Counted from the first letter of the stretch, positions 44,276 through 53,207 are shown. The stretch: DNA of 64,000 nucleotides from JBMDXB01 sp048594975 (GCA_048594975.1 JBMDXQ010000026.1:11839-75838), one strand, 5' to 3'. The notes: generated from the sequence alone by a model not told the origin. A program made the numbers and translations.

Positions 44276-44790
44276 AGGCGGTCGGCGTCCTCCTGGCCCT
44301 GGCCGCGGGCCTGGTGCTGCAGACCACGCTGGCCGGCCTGACCCTGGAGGGGGCGACGCTCGTCAACTTCGTGCTCGTCACCGTGGTCTACGCGGCGCTC
44401 GCCTTCGGGCCGGTGACCGGGATGCTGGCCGGCACGGCCGGCGGGATTGCGCAGGACGCGCTTGCCGGTGGCATCATTGGGGTTGGCGGCATGTCGAAGA
44501 CGCTGGTGGGCTTCATCGTCGGCGTCCTCGGCGCGCAGTTCATCGTGTCGCAGACGTTCCCGCGCTTCGTGATGTTCGTGGGGGCGACCTTCGCGCACGA
44601 CCTGTGCTTCCAGGCGCTGCAGTCGCTCGTCGAGGCGCGGCCCTTCGCGATGCCATGGAGAACGACGCTGACGCAGGCGGCGGTCAACGCGCTGGTCGGG
44701 ATCCTGGCGTTCCAGGTGGTCGAGCTGGGCCCCGGGATCGTGCAGAGCCGGCGCGCGCGCGGCAGCAGCCTCAGCCGCAGGCGCTACTGA
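44272..44790 (+). CDS. mreD: rod shape-determining protein MreD
   Basis: 172 residues with five or six predicted membrane helices (for example FVLVTVVYAALAFGPVTGML and MSKTLVGFIVGVLGAQFIV). It has the size and hydropathy of MreD, the integral-membrane partner of MreC. Sequence conservation in this family is weak, so the assignment relies largely on position between mreC and mrdA. The four-base overlap with mreC indicates coupled translation. Confidence 0.9.
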   Translation: MKAVGVLLALAAGLVLQTTLAGLTLEGATLVNFVLVTVVYAALAFGPVTGMLAGTAGGIAQDALAGGIIGVGGMSKTLVGFIVGVLGAQFIVSQTFPRFVMFVGATFAHDLCFQALQSLVEARPFAMPWRTTLTQAAVNALVGILAFQVVELGPGIVQSRRARGSSLSRRRY

Positions 44791-44799
44791 CGAGAATTC

Positions 44800-44918
44800 T
44801 GGGATGGGTGTTCGGCGATCGGGACACTGAGCGAATGAGGATCGGGTGATGGGTGCTGTGCAGCGATGGTCAATCGCCCGATGGCCCGATCACCCGATCG
44901 TCCGATAACGAGAATCAG
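44800..44918. repeat. 8-bp-periodic inverted array between mreD and mrdA
   Basis: The right half is four 8-bp units, cgcccgat, ggcccgat, cacccgat, cgtccgat (about 44876-44907). The left half contains the complementary gatcgggtgatggg (about 44842-44855). It lies within the mre operon and ends about 13 bp before the mrdA ATG, so it may influence mrdA translation. Confidence 0.75.
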
Positions 44919-44920
44919 CC

Positions 44921-46816
44921 ATGGCTTCCACATCGATGATGCCGGACGATCGGCGCAGCCTGACGCTGCGGCTGTCGTTCATGCAGTACGCGGTGGCGGT
45001 GGCATTCGCGGCGCTGGCGGTCGCGTTCTGGATCTTTCAGATCGCGCAGCACGACCGCTTCCGCGAGATTGCCAACAGCCAGTACCTGCAGCGCTTGCCG
45101 CTGCCCGCCCCGCGCGGCGTGCTCTTCGACCGCAACGGCCGGATCCTGGTCGAGAACACCACCACGTTCAACATCGCGTTGCTGCGCGAGCAGGTGAAGG
45201 ACGTCGATCGCACGCTGCGCGTGCTCGCCGAGGCGACCGGCGCCGACCTGGAGCAGTTCCGCGAGACGGTGAACCGGCGGCGGCGCGATCCGAGCTACCG
45301 GCCGGTGGTGCTCATCGACAACGCCAGCATGGAGCAGGTGATTGCCGCGATGGCGCGCAAGCCGGAGCTGCCCGGCATCATCTACCAGGAGGTGCCGACG
45401 CGGAAGTACACGATGCACCAGCTGGCGGCGCATCTCTTCGGCTACGTCGGGGAGGTCCGCGAGGAACAGCTCGCGCGGGCGGAATACCAGGGCGTCGAGT
45501 CCGGCACCATCGTCGGCCAGTCGGGGATCGAGCAGGTCTACAACCGGCTGCTGATGGGCACCGAGGGCACCAAGTCGGTGATCGTCAACAGCGTCGGACG
45601 CGAGATCGAACAGGTGGACCAGCAGAACCCGACGGAAGGCAAGCGCCTGCAGCTCACCATCGACGCGGACCTGCAGAAGGCAGCCGAGGACGGCTTCCGT
45701 CACTTCGGCGAGGTGCAGTCCGGCGGTCCGTACAACGGCGCCGCGCTCGTCCTCGATCCCCGCACCGGCGAGGTGCTGAGCATGGTCAGTTTGCCGGCGT
45801 ACGATCCCAACAAGTTCGCGGTGGGCATCGACGCGCCGACCTGGAAGTCGCTCAACAGCGATCCGCTGCGGCCGCTGAACAACCGGGCGCTGCAGGGCCG
45901 TTACTCGCCCGGGTCGACCTTCAAGATCGTCGTCGCCACGGCGGCGCTCGAGGAGGGCGTCGCCACCCCGGAAACGCGCATCCACTGCGGCGGCGGGGCG
46001 GTGTTCTACGGGCGCTACTTCCAGTGCCACCTCAAGGGCGGGCACGGCACGCTCGACATGCGGCAGGGCATCGAGAAGTCGTGCAACGTGTACTTCTACA
46101 CGCTCGGGAACATGGTCGGGATCGACCGGTTGCACAAGTGGGCCGCCAACCTCGGCCTCGCCGACCGCACCGGCATCGACCTCCCCAACGAGGTGCAGAG
46201 CATCATGCCCTCGACCGAGTGGAAGCGCCGCGTGCACAAGGACAAGTGGTACGCGGGCGAGACGATCTCGGTGGCGATCGGACAGGGCTACGTCTCGTCC
46301 ACCCCGATCTCGCTGGCCACGATGATGATGACCGTGGCCAACGGCGGGACGCGGCACACGCCGCACGTGCTGCGGGCGGTCGACGAGGGGCAGGGGTGGA
46401 AGCCGGTGCCGCCGCCGCCGCCGAAGTCGGTGGTGCGCATGAAGGATGCGACGGTCAAGGCGCTGCACGACGGGCTCTGGATGGTGGTCAACGCCGCCGG
46501 CACCGGCGGGCGCGCCCGGCTCCCGGGCCGCGACGTCTCCGGGAAGACCGGCACGGCGCAGGTCATCTCGATCACCGGCGCGCAGAAGGCACGCGGCAAG
46601 ATCGACGTGCGCGACCACGGCTGGTTCGTGTTCTTCGCCCCGCGGGACAACCCGGAGATCGCCGGCGCGATCTTCACCGAGCACTCCGAGCACGGCTACT
46701 ACGGCGGCCCGATCGCGAAGCACATCGTCGCGACCTACTTCGCCAAGAAGGACGGCACGCCGCTGCCGGTGCTGGTCAAGCCGGTGCCCACGACCATTGT
46801 TGCGGCGAACCGATGA
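44921..46816 (+). CDS. mrdA: penicillin-binding protein 2 (elongasome transpeptidase)
   Basis: 631-residue class B PBP that crosslinks peptidoglycan during elongation. One N-terminal membrane helix (about 22-42), a pedestal/dimerisation domain, and the transpeptidase domain with all three active-site motifs: S332-x-x-K335 (SPGSTFK), S387-C-N389 and K542-T-G (GKTGTAQ). The N-terminal RGVLFDRNGRILVEN segment is typical. It is downstream of mreD and upstream of rodA, its glycosyltransferase partner, as in most rod-shaped bacteria. Confidence 0.97.
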   Translation: MASTSMMPDDRRSLTLRLSFMQYAVAVAFAALAVAFWIFQIAQHDRFREIANSQYLQRLPLPAPRGVLFDRNGRILVENTTTFNIALLREQVKDVDRTLRVLAEATGADLEQFRETVNRRRRDPSYRPVVLIDNASMEQVIAAMARKPELPGIIYQEVPTRKYTMHQLAAHLFGYVGEVREEQLARAEYQGVESGTIVGQSGIEQVYNRLLMGTEGTKSVIVNSVGREIEQVDQQNPTEGKRLQLTIDADLQKAAEDGFRHFGEVQSGGPYNGAALVLDPRTGEVLSMVSLPAYDPNKFAVGIDAPTWKSLNSDPLRPLNNRALQGRYSPGSTFKIVVATAALEEGVATPETRIHCGGGAVFYGRYFQCHLKGGHGTLDMRQGIEKSCNVYFYTLGNMVGIDRLHKWAANLGLADRTGIDLPNEVQSIMPSTEWKRRVHKDKWYAGETISVAIGQGYVSSTPISLATMMMTVANGGTRHTPHVLRAVDEGQGWKPVPPPPPKSVVRMKDATVKALHDGLWMVVNAAGTGGRARLPGRDVSGKTGTAQVISITGAQKARGKIDVRDHGWFVFFAPRDNPEIAGAIFTEHSEHGYYGGPIAKHIVATYFAKKDGTPLPVLVKPVPTTIVAANR

Positions 46817-46819
46817 GGT

Positions 46820-46912
46820 CGTGTCAATGCTGAATGTCCAATGCGGATTGCTGAACGGCGCTGCTGACGGTTCGGCATTCGGCGTTCGGTGTCCAGCATC
46901 GACCGCGTAAGT
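46820..46912. repeat. 7-bp-periodic inverted array between mrdA and rodA
   Basis: Left half: tgctgaa, tgtccaa, tgcggat, tgctgaa (46828-46855). Right half: ttcggca, ttcggcg, ttcggtg, tccagca (about 46871-46898). The halves are mutually complementary with mismatches. It lies between two genes of the same operon. Confidence 0.8.
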
Positions 46913-46917
46913 TCGAT

Positions 46918-48015
46918 ATGTTCGAGCGACGACTGTACTTCCACATCGACTGGCTGCTGCTCGCGGCGATCCTCGTGCTGGCGGGCATCGGGCTGGCGAT
47001 GATCTACAGCATCACCTCCGGGCCGTCCGGCGTGCCCGGCCCGCAGTTCTGGACCCAGCTCTATGCCTTCCTGATCGGGCTGGGGGCGCTGGTCTTCTTC
47101 CTCGCCGTCGATTACCGGATGCTCGCGGAGAACTCGCTGCTGATCTATGGCGGCCTGGTGGCGATGCTCGTCTACGTGCTCGTCAACGGCTCCACCCAGA
47201 TGGGGGCGCAGCGCTGGATCGACCTCGGGCCGTTCAACCTGCAGCCCTCCGAGTTCGCGCGGCTCGTGGTCGCGCTCATCCTCGCGATGTTCTTCGGGGA
47301 GAATCGCCGCGGCGCCAAGAACCCTGGCGATCTTGCCGTCGCCGCCCTTTTCGCCGGCCTGCCGCTCCTGCTCATCGCCCGGCAGCCGGATCTCGGCACG
47401 GCGGTGACGCTGATCCCGGTCTGCTTCGGGATCGTCTACCTGGCCGGCCTGCGCCTGCGGCTGGTCGCGGCGCTGACCGTGGCCGCGGTGCTCATGGCGC
47501 CGGTGGCGTGGAACTTCGCGCTCAAGGACTACCAGAAGACCCGGATCAACACGTTCTTCGACCCCGAACGCGACGCGCGCGGCGCCGGTTACCAGCAGAT
47601 CCAGGCGCGCGTCACCGTGGGGTCGGGCGGGCTCACCGGCAAGGGGTTCCGTCAGGGGACGCAGGGCCAGTACAAGTTCCTGCCCGTTGCTCACAACGAC
47701 TTCATTTTCTCGGTCCTCGCGGAGGAGCAGGGCTTCGTCGGCGTGCTCGTCGCGCTCGGGCTGTACCTTTTCGTGATCCTCAGGTCGCTCGAGGCGGCGC
47801 GGCTGGCGAAGGACCGTATCGGCGCGTACCTGGTGGGAGGCATCGTCGCCGGGTTCGCCTTCCAGGTGATCTACAACATCACCATGTCCGCCGGGCTCGC
47901 CCCGGTCAAGGGGCTCACGCTGCCCCTCATGAGTTATGGCGGGTCGTCGATGATCGCCACGCTGGCCGCCTTCGGGCTGATCATCAACGTCCGCATGCGG
48001 CGGTTCACCAACTAA
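46918..48015 (+). CDS. rodA: RodA, peptidoglycan glycosyltransferase (SEDS family)
   Basis: 365 residues with about ten membrane helices, polymerising lipid II with PBP2. SEDS signatures are present: the GAQRWIDLGPFNLQPSEFARL stretch, the glycosyltransferase Asp in HNDFIFSVLAEE and the final SYGGSSMIATLAAFGL. The ATG at 46918 follows the 7-bp array directly. It is the last of the elongasome set; RNase G starts about 130 bp later. Confidence 0.96.
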   Translation: MFERRLYFHIDWLLLAAILVLAGIGLAMIYSITSGPSGVPGPQFWTQLYAFLIGLGALVFFLAVDYRMLAENSLLIYGGLVAMLVYVLVNGSTQMGAQRWIDLGPFNLQPSEFARLVVALILAMFFGENRRGAKNPGDLAVAALFAGLPLLLIARQPDLGTAVTLIPVCFGIVYLAGLRLRLVAALTVAAVLMAPVAWNFALKDYQKTRINTFFDPERDARGAGYQQIQARVTVGSGGLTGKGFRQGTQGQYKFLPVAHNDFIFSVLAEEQGFVGVLVALGLYLFVILRSLEAARLAKDRIGAYLVGGIVAGFAFQVIYNITMSAGLAPVKGLTLPLMSYGGSSMIATLAAFGLIINVRMRRFTN

Positions 48016-48147
48016 CGGGCGGGGAGCGCATGGGCATTCCGATTCTCGCGCTGATCGCGTGGCAGCTGGCGGGCCTGACGGCCCGGGCGGCGGTGCCGCG
48101 CGCGCGCGGACGCCGGGCCGCTTCCCCGCGCCAGTGGAGCTCCATTC

Positions 48148-49773
48148 ATGAACAAGGAGATGATCATCTCCACCGGCGACCACGACACGCGGGTCGCCAT
48201 TCTCGAAGACGACCAGGTCGTCGAGATCTTCATCGAGCGCGAACGCCAGCGCGGCGTCGTGGGCAACGTCTACAAGGGCCGGGTCTCGAAGGTGCTGCCC
48301 GGCATGCAGTCCTCCTTCGTTGAGATCGGCCTCGAGCGCGACGCCTTCCTCTACGTCACCGAGGTCGTCCCGGCGGAGGACTTCGACCGCCTCGAGGCAG
48401 GCGAGGAGGAGGAGGACGAGGCGCCGCGAGGGGGCGCGGACACCCAGGGTGGCCCGGGTTCCGACGAACCGTTCGAGGCTGCGGCGGGCAACGGCGAGAA
48501 GGCCGAGCGCGGCGAGGGGCGCCGCCCGGCGCGGCCTTCCCGCGAGGATCGTCCGCAGGCGAAGATCGAAGAGCTCCTTCGGGAAGGGCAGGAAGTCCTC
48601 GTCCAGGTGGTGAAGGAGCCGCTCGGCACCAAGGGTGCACGCCTGACCTCGCACGTGACCATGCCCGGGCGGTTCCTGGTCTTCATGCCGACGGTGGACC
48701 ACGTCGGCGTTTCCCGCAAGATCGAATCGCGCGAGGAGCGCGCGCGGCTGCGCGGCATCGTGCGCGCCTTCCGCGAGCAGAAGGGGTTCGCCGGGGGGGT
48801 GATCATCCGCACCGCCGCCGCCGGCCGCTCCGAGCAGGACATCCTGAGCGACCTCGAGTACTTCCATCAGGTGTGGAGCGAGATCCGCCAGAAGATGGAG
48901 ACGCGCCGCGCCCCGGCGGTCCTGTTCCAGGAGCAGAGCCTGGTCACCAAGCTGCTCCGCGACCTGCTCACCGACGATTACTCCGCCATCCGCATCGACA
49001 ACGAGCAGGAGTACCGTCGCGTGCTGGCACTGGTCGAGCGGATCATGCCGAACCTGGTGCCGCGGGTGAAGCTGTACGCGAAGGAGTTCCCGATCTTCGA
49101 GGAGTACGGCGTCCAGGCGGAGATCGACAAGGCGCTGCGCAGCAAGGTGTGGCTCAAGTCCGGCGGCTACCTGGTGATCAACCAGACCGAGGCGCTCGTC
49201 GCCATCGACGTCAACACCGGCCGCTACGTGGGCAAGCGCACGGGGCGGCTCGAGGACACGATCGTCAAGACCAACCTCGAGGCGGTGAAGGAGATCGTCC
49301 GACAGCTCCGCCTGCGCGATCTCGGCGGCATCATCGTCCTCGACCTGATCGACATGGAGGAGAAGAAGAACCGCCAGAAGGTCTTCCAGGAGGTGGAGAA
49401 GGAGCTGCGCAAGGACCGGTCGCCGTCGAAGGCGCTCCAGGTCTCGGACTTCGGCTTGGTCATCGTCACCCGCAAGCGCGTGAAGCAGAGCCTCGAGCGG
49501 CAGCTCACCGAGCCCTGCCCCTACTGCTCGGGATCGGGGTCGATCAAATCGAGCTCGACGATCTGCTACGAGATCCTGATGGAGATGCGGAAGATCGGCC
49601 CCGAGCTGGACGGGCACGGCGTCGTGCTGCGCGTCAACCCCGACATCGCGCGGGCGTTGAAGGAGGAGGAGAGCGCGATGCTGCGCGACCTGCAGCAGAT
49701 GCTGGGCAAGCCGGTGACCATCAAGCCGGACACCCACCTGCACCACGAGCAGTTCGATGTCATGGCCACGTGA
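48148..49773 (+). CDS. rng: ribonuclease G/E family endoribonuclease
   Basis: 541 residues, longer than E. coli RNase G (489). The order is the S1 RNA-binding domain (about 35-160), the 5'-sensor and RNase H-like regions, then the DNase I-like catalytic centre with D354 (AIDVNTGRY) and D399 (IVLDLIDM), and the zinc-link CPYCSG (C457, C460). An acidic and basic low-complexity insert (about 78-135, EAGEEEEDEAPRGG to RPARPSREDRPQ) interrupts the S1 domain, which explains the extra length. It processes rRNA and turns over mRNA. RNase G genes commonly follow mre/mrd clusters, as here. Confidence 0.95.
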   Translation: MNKEMIISTGDHDTRVAILEDDQVVEIFIERERQRGVVGNVYKGRVSKVLPGMQSSFVEIGLERDAFLYVTEVVPAEDFDRLEAGEEEEDEAPRGGADTQGGPGSDEPFEAAAGNGEKAERGEGRRPARPSREDRPQAKIEELLREGQEVLVQVVKEPLGTKGARLTSHVTMPGRFLVFMPTVDHVGVSRKIESREERARLRGIVRAFREQKGFAGGVIIRTAAAGRSEQDILSDLEYFHQVWSEIRQKMETRRAPAVLFQEQSLVTKLLRDLLTDDYSAIRIDNEQEYRRVLALVERIMPNLVPRVKLYAKEFPIFEEYGVQAEIDKALRSKVWLKSGGYLVINQTEALVAIDVNTGRYVGKRTGRLEDTIVKTNLEAVKEIVRQLRLRDLGGIIVLDLIDMEEKKNRQKVFQEVEKELRKDRSPSKALQVSDFGLVIVTRKRVKQSLERQLTEPCPYCSGSGSIKSSSTICYEILMEMRKIGPELDGHGVVLRVNPDIARALKEEESAMLRDLQQMLGKPVTIKPDTHLHHEQFDVMAT

Positions 49774-49819
49774 AGGAATGAAGCAGGAAGAAGGATGAAG
49801 TCAGAATGCGTCACGCGTC

Positions 49820-49859
49820 AAAAAAAGGAAAGGCGGCGGGGGAGCACCCCAGCCGCCTT
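49820..49859 (-). terminator. rho-independent terminator of the small secreted-protein gene
   Basis: AAGGCGGC (49830-49837) pairs with GCCGCCTT (49852-49859), extended by the inner GGGG/CCCC, loop about 5. On the minus strand the stem is followed by TTTCCTTTTTTT (plus-strand A-run at 49820-49826). This fits the end of the leftward gene 49912-50406. Confidence 0.75.
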
Positions 49860-49911
49860 CGCCTGCGCGCGCGATCGTGATCTGAGTTTCTTGCTTCTCA
49901 GTTCTCCATGA

Positions 49912-50406
49912 CTACTGTCCCGTGGTCGTCGTTGCGCCGGTCGGGAAGTAGATCAGGTAGTGATGGCCGGCGCGGTTGAACCAGACGCGGACGTAGTCGT
50001 TGCCGCGCAGCGTCTGTACCTTCGCCCCGGCGCCGGGCCCCGGCGGCGAGTCCTTCACCACCATCTTGATCTCCGCCTCGGGGACGATGACGACGACCTC
50101 GCGCCCTTTGACCGTCTTGCCCTGCGAGAACTCGACCCAGCGTTCGAGCCGCTCGGTCGTCCCGACGGCCTCCGGCTTCGCCTCCTGCGCCGTCACCTTC
50201 GCGGTGTAACTGCCGGCGGGCAGCGGCTTGCCGTCCGCCGTGACGGCCTTGGGGAGCCGGAAGCTGCCGAGGGCCACTTCACCGGTCGGCGCCGCCGGCA
50301 CGTCAGCGGTGGGCGGCTGCGTGTTCGGCGCCTTGTGCTGGGCGACCGCGTCGCTTGCGGCGAGCGAACCGGCCAGGATTCCCATCAGAACCCACTGCTT
50401 CTTCAT
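49912..50406 (-). CDS. exported small protein of unknown function
   Basis: 164 residues: signal peptide (MKKQWVLMGILAGSLAASDAVAQ), then a short Pro/Thr linker and a beta-rich domain with FRLPKAVTADGKPLPAGSYTAKV and GREVVVIVPEAEIKM. The ATG 50406 is chosen because AGGAGAGG lies a few bases upstream. The phrase 'lPAGsYt.kv' is shared by many acidobacterial secreted proteins but no function is known. It ends at a good terminator (49820-49859) and is monocistronic. Confidence 0.75.
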   Translation of the reverse strand: MKKQWVLMGILAGSLAASDAVAQHKAPNTQPPTADVPAAPTGEVALGSFRLPKAVTADGKPLPAGSYTAKVTAQEAKPEAVGTTERLERWVEFSQGKTVKGREVVVIVPEAEIKMVVKDSPPGPGAGAKVQTLRGNDYVRVWFNRAGHHYLIYFPTGATTTTGQ

Positions 50407-50653
50407 ATCGATCCTCTCCTGCAGCGCGCCCCGCGCGACCAGCCGCGGCGAACACACCTCGGCAATTATATCGGCTAACGGTGGCGCATCGGCCCGTACG
50501 TGTCCGGCCAGCAAGGAGGGTGCCACGCGGCCGAAACGTCAAAACCTCCGGCTGAGGACTGGAGAACCGGCGAAGAAACGCGGCGTGTCCGGCCGGAACG
50601 AAAGCAAAGGGGCGCCCCCTATTTTCAACGCAGAAGGCAGCCCCTCTTCGGCC

Positions 50654-50672
50654 CTGTCGTGAAACCCGACAG
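50654..50672 (-). terminator. possible hairpin terminator of the DUF4097 gene
   Basis: CTGTCG (50654-50659) and CGACAG (50667-50672) pair perfectly around a 7-base loop, 14 bp past the stop of the DUF4097 gene. No T-tract follows on the minus strand, so only the stem supports this. Confidence 0.35.
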
Positions 50673-50685
50673 TACCGTACGATCG

Positions 50686-51804
50686 TCAGCGGTTGCCGCG
50701 TTTCCCGATCAGGATAGTCCCCGAGAAAGTAGTCAGATCGAGGACGGCGCTGCCATCCCCGTACGTGCCCTTGAGCGTCCGGATCCGGCGGCCCGGCCCG
50801 CGGCCGCCCTGTGATTCCGGCGCATCTCCCACGCGGTTGGTCAGCGTCAGCTCCGTCTGGATGTTGCCGCCCCAGGAGTTGGCGTCCAGCTCGAACCCGG
50901 TGCCCCCGCCGATCATCAGCCTGACGTCACCGGAGTGCGACTGGAAGTGGTACCGCCCGCCCTTCGTCAGGGCGCCCTCGTAGACCACGTCGCCGCTCGT
51001 CGTCTGCGCCTCGAGGCGCTCGCACTCCACGTCCGCCAGCGTGACCGTCCCGCTGATGACTGAGGCGTTGATGCGCCGCGCCCGGATCTGCCGCAGCGTC
51101 AGGTCGCCGCTCATGCTGCCGGCGTCCACGCTGCCGTCGCTCTTCACCTCGGTGAGCGCGACGTCGCCCGACATCGTCCGCGCCGTGGCAACGCGGGCGG
51201 CGCGGTCGATCTTGATGTCGCCGCTCATCGCCTCGAGCGCCAGGTCGCCAGTGATGTCGCTCACCGTGATGTCGCCGGACATCGAGTTGACCCGCAGCTT
51301 CGTGCCGGCCGGGGCGGTGATGGCGTAGTCGACGCTCACGCTGATGTTGCGGCGGCCGCGGCGGCCGCTCTGCGGGTCGGCGTGGCCGTAGTGGGTCTGG
51401 ACGTCGACGCGGCCGGCCCGCTCGGTGATCTCGACCTTGACGAAGCCGAGCATCTCCTTCGCCTCGGCGTCGGTGGCCGCCCTTGCCCGCTTGGTGGCGT
51501 TGATGGTCGCGTCCGACCCGCTACCGCGGGTCACGGTGACGGTGCCCGACATATTGCGGACGTCGATCTCGCCCTGCGTGCCGAGCTTGACCGTGCGCGT
51601 GACGGTCTCGGTCTGTTCGGCGCGACGGTCTTCGCGCTTCTCGCGCTCGGCGCGCTGCTCGCGCTGCTGCTCGCGGACCGCTTTCCGCGTCGCTTCGGCC
51701 TGGGCCCGCGCCCGGGCCTTGGTCTCGGCGACCGACTCCTGCCCGGCCGCCGGGAGCGCCGCCGCGAGGAGGATGGCAATCGTAATGATGGCTGTTCGCG
51801 TCAT
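50686..51804 (-). CDS. DUF4097 beta-strand-repeat protein, exported
   Basis: 372 residues: a signal peptide (MTRTAIITIAILLAAALPAAGQ), a charged coiled-coil-like stretch (about 25-70), then a beta-helix of many short repeats. Each repeat contains the motif M-S-G-D or T-S-G-D (MSGTVTVTRG, MSGDITVSDI, MSGDIKIDRA, MSGDVALTEV, MSGDLTLRQI, TSGDVVYEG). This is the DUF4097/adhesin-like fold. Its ATG overlaps the anti-sigma factor stop by four bases, so the exported protein is made with the regulator pair and may be part of the stress response they control, for example at the membrane surface. Confidence 0.85.
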   Translation of the reverse strand: MTRTAIITIAILLAAALPAAGQESVAETKARARAQAEATRKAVREQQREQRAEREKREDRRAEQTETVTRTVKLGTQGEIDVRNMSGTVTVTRGSGSDATINATKRARAATDAEAKEMLGFVKVEITERAGRVDVQTHYGHADPQSGRRGRRNISVSVDYAITAPAGTKLRVNSMSGDITVSDITGDLALEAMSGDIKIDRAARVATARTMSGDVALTEVKSDGSVDAGSMSGDLTLRQIRARRINASVISGTVTLADVECERLEAQTTSGDVVYEGALTKGGRYHFQSHSGDVRLMIGGGTGFELDANSWGGNIQTELTLTNRVGDAPESQGGRGPGRRIRTLKGTYGDGSAVLDLTTFSGTILIGKRGNR

Positions 51805-52535
51805 GACCTGTTATCCTTCGAGCCTTCGACCAGCTGCCCGGTGCGCGCCGGATCACCCTTTCGGATTTCGTTCACCAGGCTGAGCGCGGACTGGAGGACG
51901 ACCACCTTTCGCTTCATCGCTTCAAGGAGGGCCCCCACCGCTGCCACGCTGTTGGGTTCGACGCGGAGCGCATCGCGACTTTCGGCGATTGCCTCGTCGA
52001 GCACCTGGAGATTCTTCTTGAGCATGGCAGCGGTCTGCGGGTCCAGCCTGTCTTCTTCGCTCTTCGTTGCCTCTTCGAGCTTCGCGATGGCGTTCTGGTA
52101 GTGCTGTTCCGCCAGTCGAATCTCGTCTGCAAAGCTTTGGACGGGGTCGGTGGCCGGGGCGTTGCCCTGCGCCGCCGGCTCCGTCGGCCCGGCGTCTCCG
52201 CGCGGCAGCAGCACGAGGATCGACGCGCCGACCGCGATCACCAGCGCCGCTGCCAGGCCGAGCACGGCGATCCGCCGCCGCGGCGCCACCGCCCGCTCGT
52301 CGGCGACCACACGCCCCTCCTGCCGCAGCCGTCCGGCAATCTGCAGCCACACGCGGTCGGGCGGCGACACGCGGTCGAGCGACGACGCCATGTCGCGGAT
52401 GCGCACGAGATCGGCCGCGAGCGCACGGCAGCGCGGGCACTCATCGAGGTGCACCTGCAGCTCGGCCCGCCGGATCGGTCCGAGCGTGCCGTCGGCCAGC
52501 TCCAGGATCGCGTCGCGATAGTTCGGGCAGGACAT
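51801..52535 (-). CDS. membrane anti-sigma factor, zinc-finger type
   Basis: 244 residues. An N-terminal ZAS/zf-HC2 domain with H-x3-C-x2-C (HLDECPRC, H29/C33/C36) binds the sigma factor. One membrane helix (about 88-108: RIAVLGLAAALVIAVGASILVLL) follows, then a periplasmic region with helices (about 125-235: FADEIRLAEQHYQNAIAKLEE). It sits 21 bp after the ECF sigma gene and overlaps the DUF4097 gene, the usual arrangement of a sigma/anti-sigma pair. The periplasmic coiled part may detect the envelope signal. Confidence 0.9.
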   Translation of the reverse strand: MSCPNYRDAILELADGTLGPIRRAELQVHLDECPRCRALAADLVRIRDMASSLDRVSPPDRVWLQIAGRLRQEGRVVADERAVAPRRRIAVLGLAAALVIAVGASILVLLPRGDAGPTEPAAQGNAPATDPVQSFADEIRLAEQHYQNAIAKLEEATKSEEDRLDPQTAAMLKKNLQVLDEAIAESRDALRVEPNSVAAVGALLEAMKRKVVVLQSALSLVNEIRKGDPARTGQLVEGSKDNRS

Positions 52536-52556
52536 GATCGTGTGCCGCGTCGTCCG

Positions 52557-53147
52557 TTACCCCGTTTCCGTCAACAGGGCCCGCAGCCGGAGGCGCGCCT
52601 TGTGCACCTGCGACTTCGACGTGCCCTCCGCGATGCCGAGTTGCTCGGCGACCTCGCGGTGCTCCAGCCCCTCGATGTCGTGCAGCACGAAGGCCGCGCG
52701 GCACCCCTCGGGCAGCCGCGCAACCGCGCGCTCGAGGTCCATCTTCGTCACCGTCCGCTCGGCCAGCCCCCGGCTGCTCGCCTCGGCCAGGGTTGGGTCG
52801 TCGTCCAGCGGCCCGGTCACCTGGCCGGCGCGCGCCGCCCGGCTGCGCAGGTAGTCCAGGCACTGGTTCGTAGCCAGGCGGTACAGCCACGTCCCCAGCG
52901 AGGACTCGCCGCGGAAGCTCTCGAGCTTCCGGTGCGCCGTCAGGAAGATCTCCTGCAGGAGGTCCTCCGCATCGGCAGCGTTCCCGACCATGCGGCAGGC
53001 GACGCTGAACAGGCGGGAGGCGTGCGCCCGGTACAGCTCCTCGAAGGCCGCGAGGTCGCCGCGGCGGCACCGCTCCACCAGCGCCATCTCGTCACCGCGC
53101 GCCGCGTGCAGCACAGCGGGATGCGTCGTTACGTTAGACGGGGCCAT
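52557..53147 (-). CDS. ECF-family RNA polymerase sigma factor
   Basis: 196 residues: region 2 (EELYRAHASRLFSVACRMVGNAADAEDLLQEIFLTAHRKLESFRGESSLGTWLYRLATN) and region 4 (LPEGCRAAFVLHDIEGLEHREVAEQLGIAEGTSKSQVHKARLRLR), the two domains of extracytoplasmic-function sigma factors. The short interdomain linker lacks region 3. Its partner anti-sigma factor is encoded immediately downstream. Its own promoter, expected upstream of 53147, could not be recognised. Target genes likely include this operon. Confidence 0.95.
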   Translation of the reverse strand: MAPSNVTTHPAVLHAARGDEMALVERCRRGDLAAFEELYRAHASRLFSVACRMVGNAADAEDLLQEIFLTAHRKLESFRGESSLGTWLYRLATNQCLDYLRSRAARAGQVTGPLDDDPTLAEASSRGLAERTVTKMDLERAVARLPEGCRAAFVLHDIEGLEHREVAEQLGIAEGTSKSQVHKARLRLRALLTETG

Positions 53148-53207
53148 AGCGAGGCGGCGTTGCCCTGCGCGGCGGCCGGACCGGCCGCCCGACCGGGGTG
53201 CTCGTAA

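Noticed and set aside
46735..49746. 1003-codon open frame on the minus strand
   Set aside because: It opposes mrdA, rodA and rng, which are clear homologues; its sequence is His/Asp/Arg-rich with no motif, as expected of GC-rich antisense shadows.
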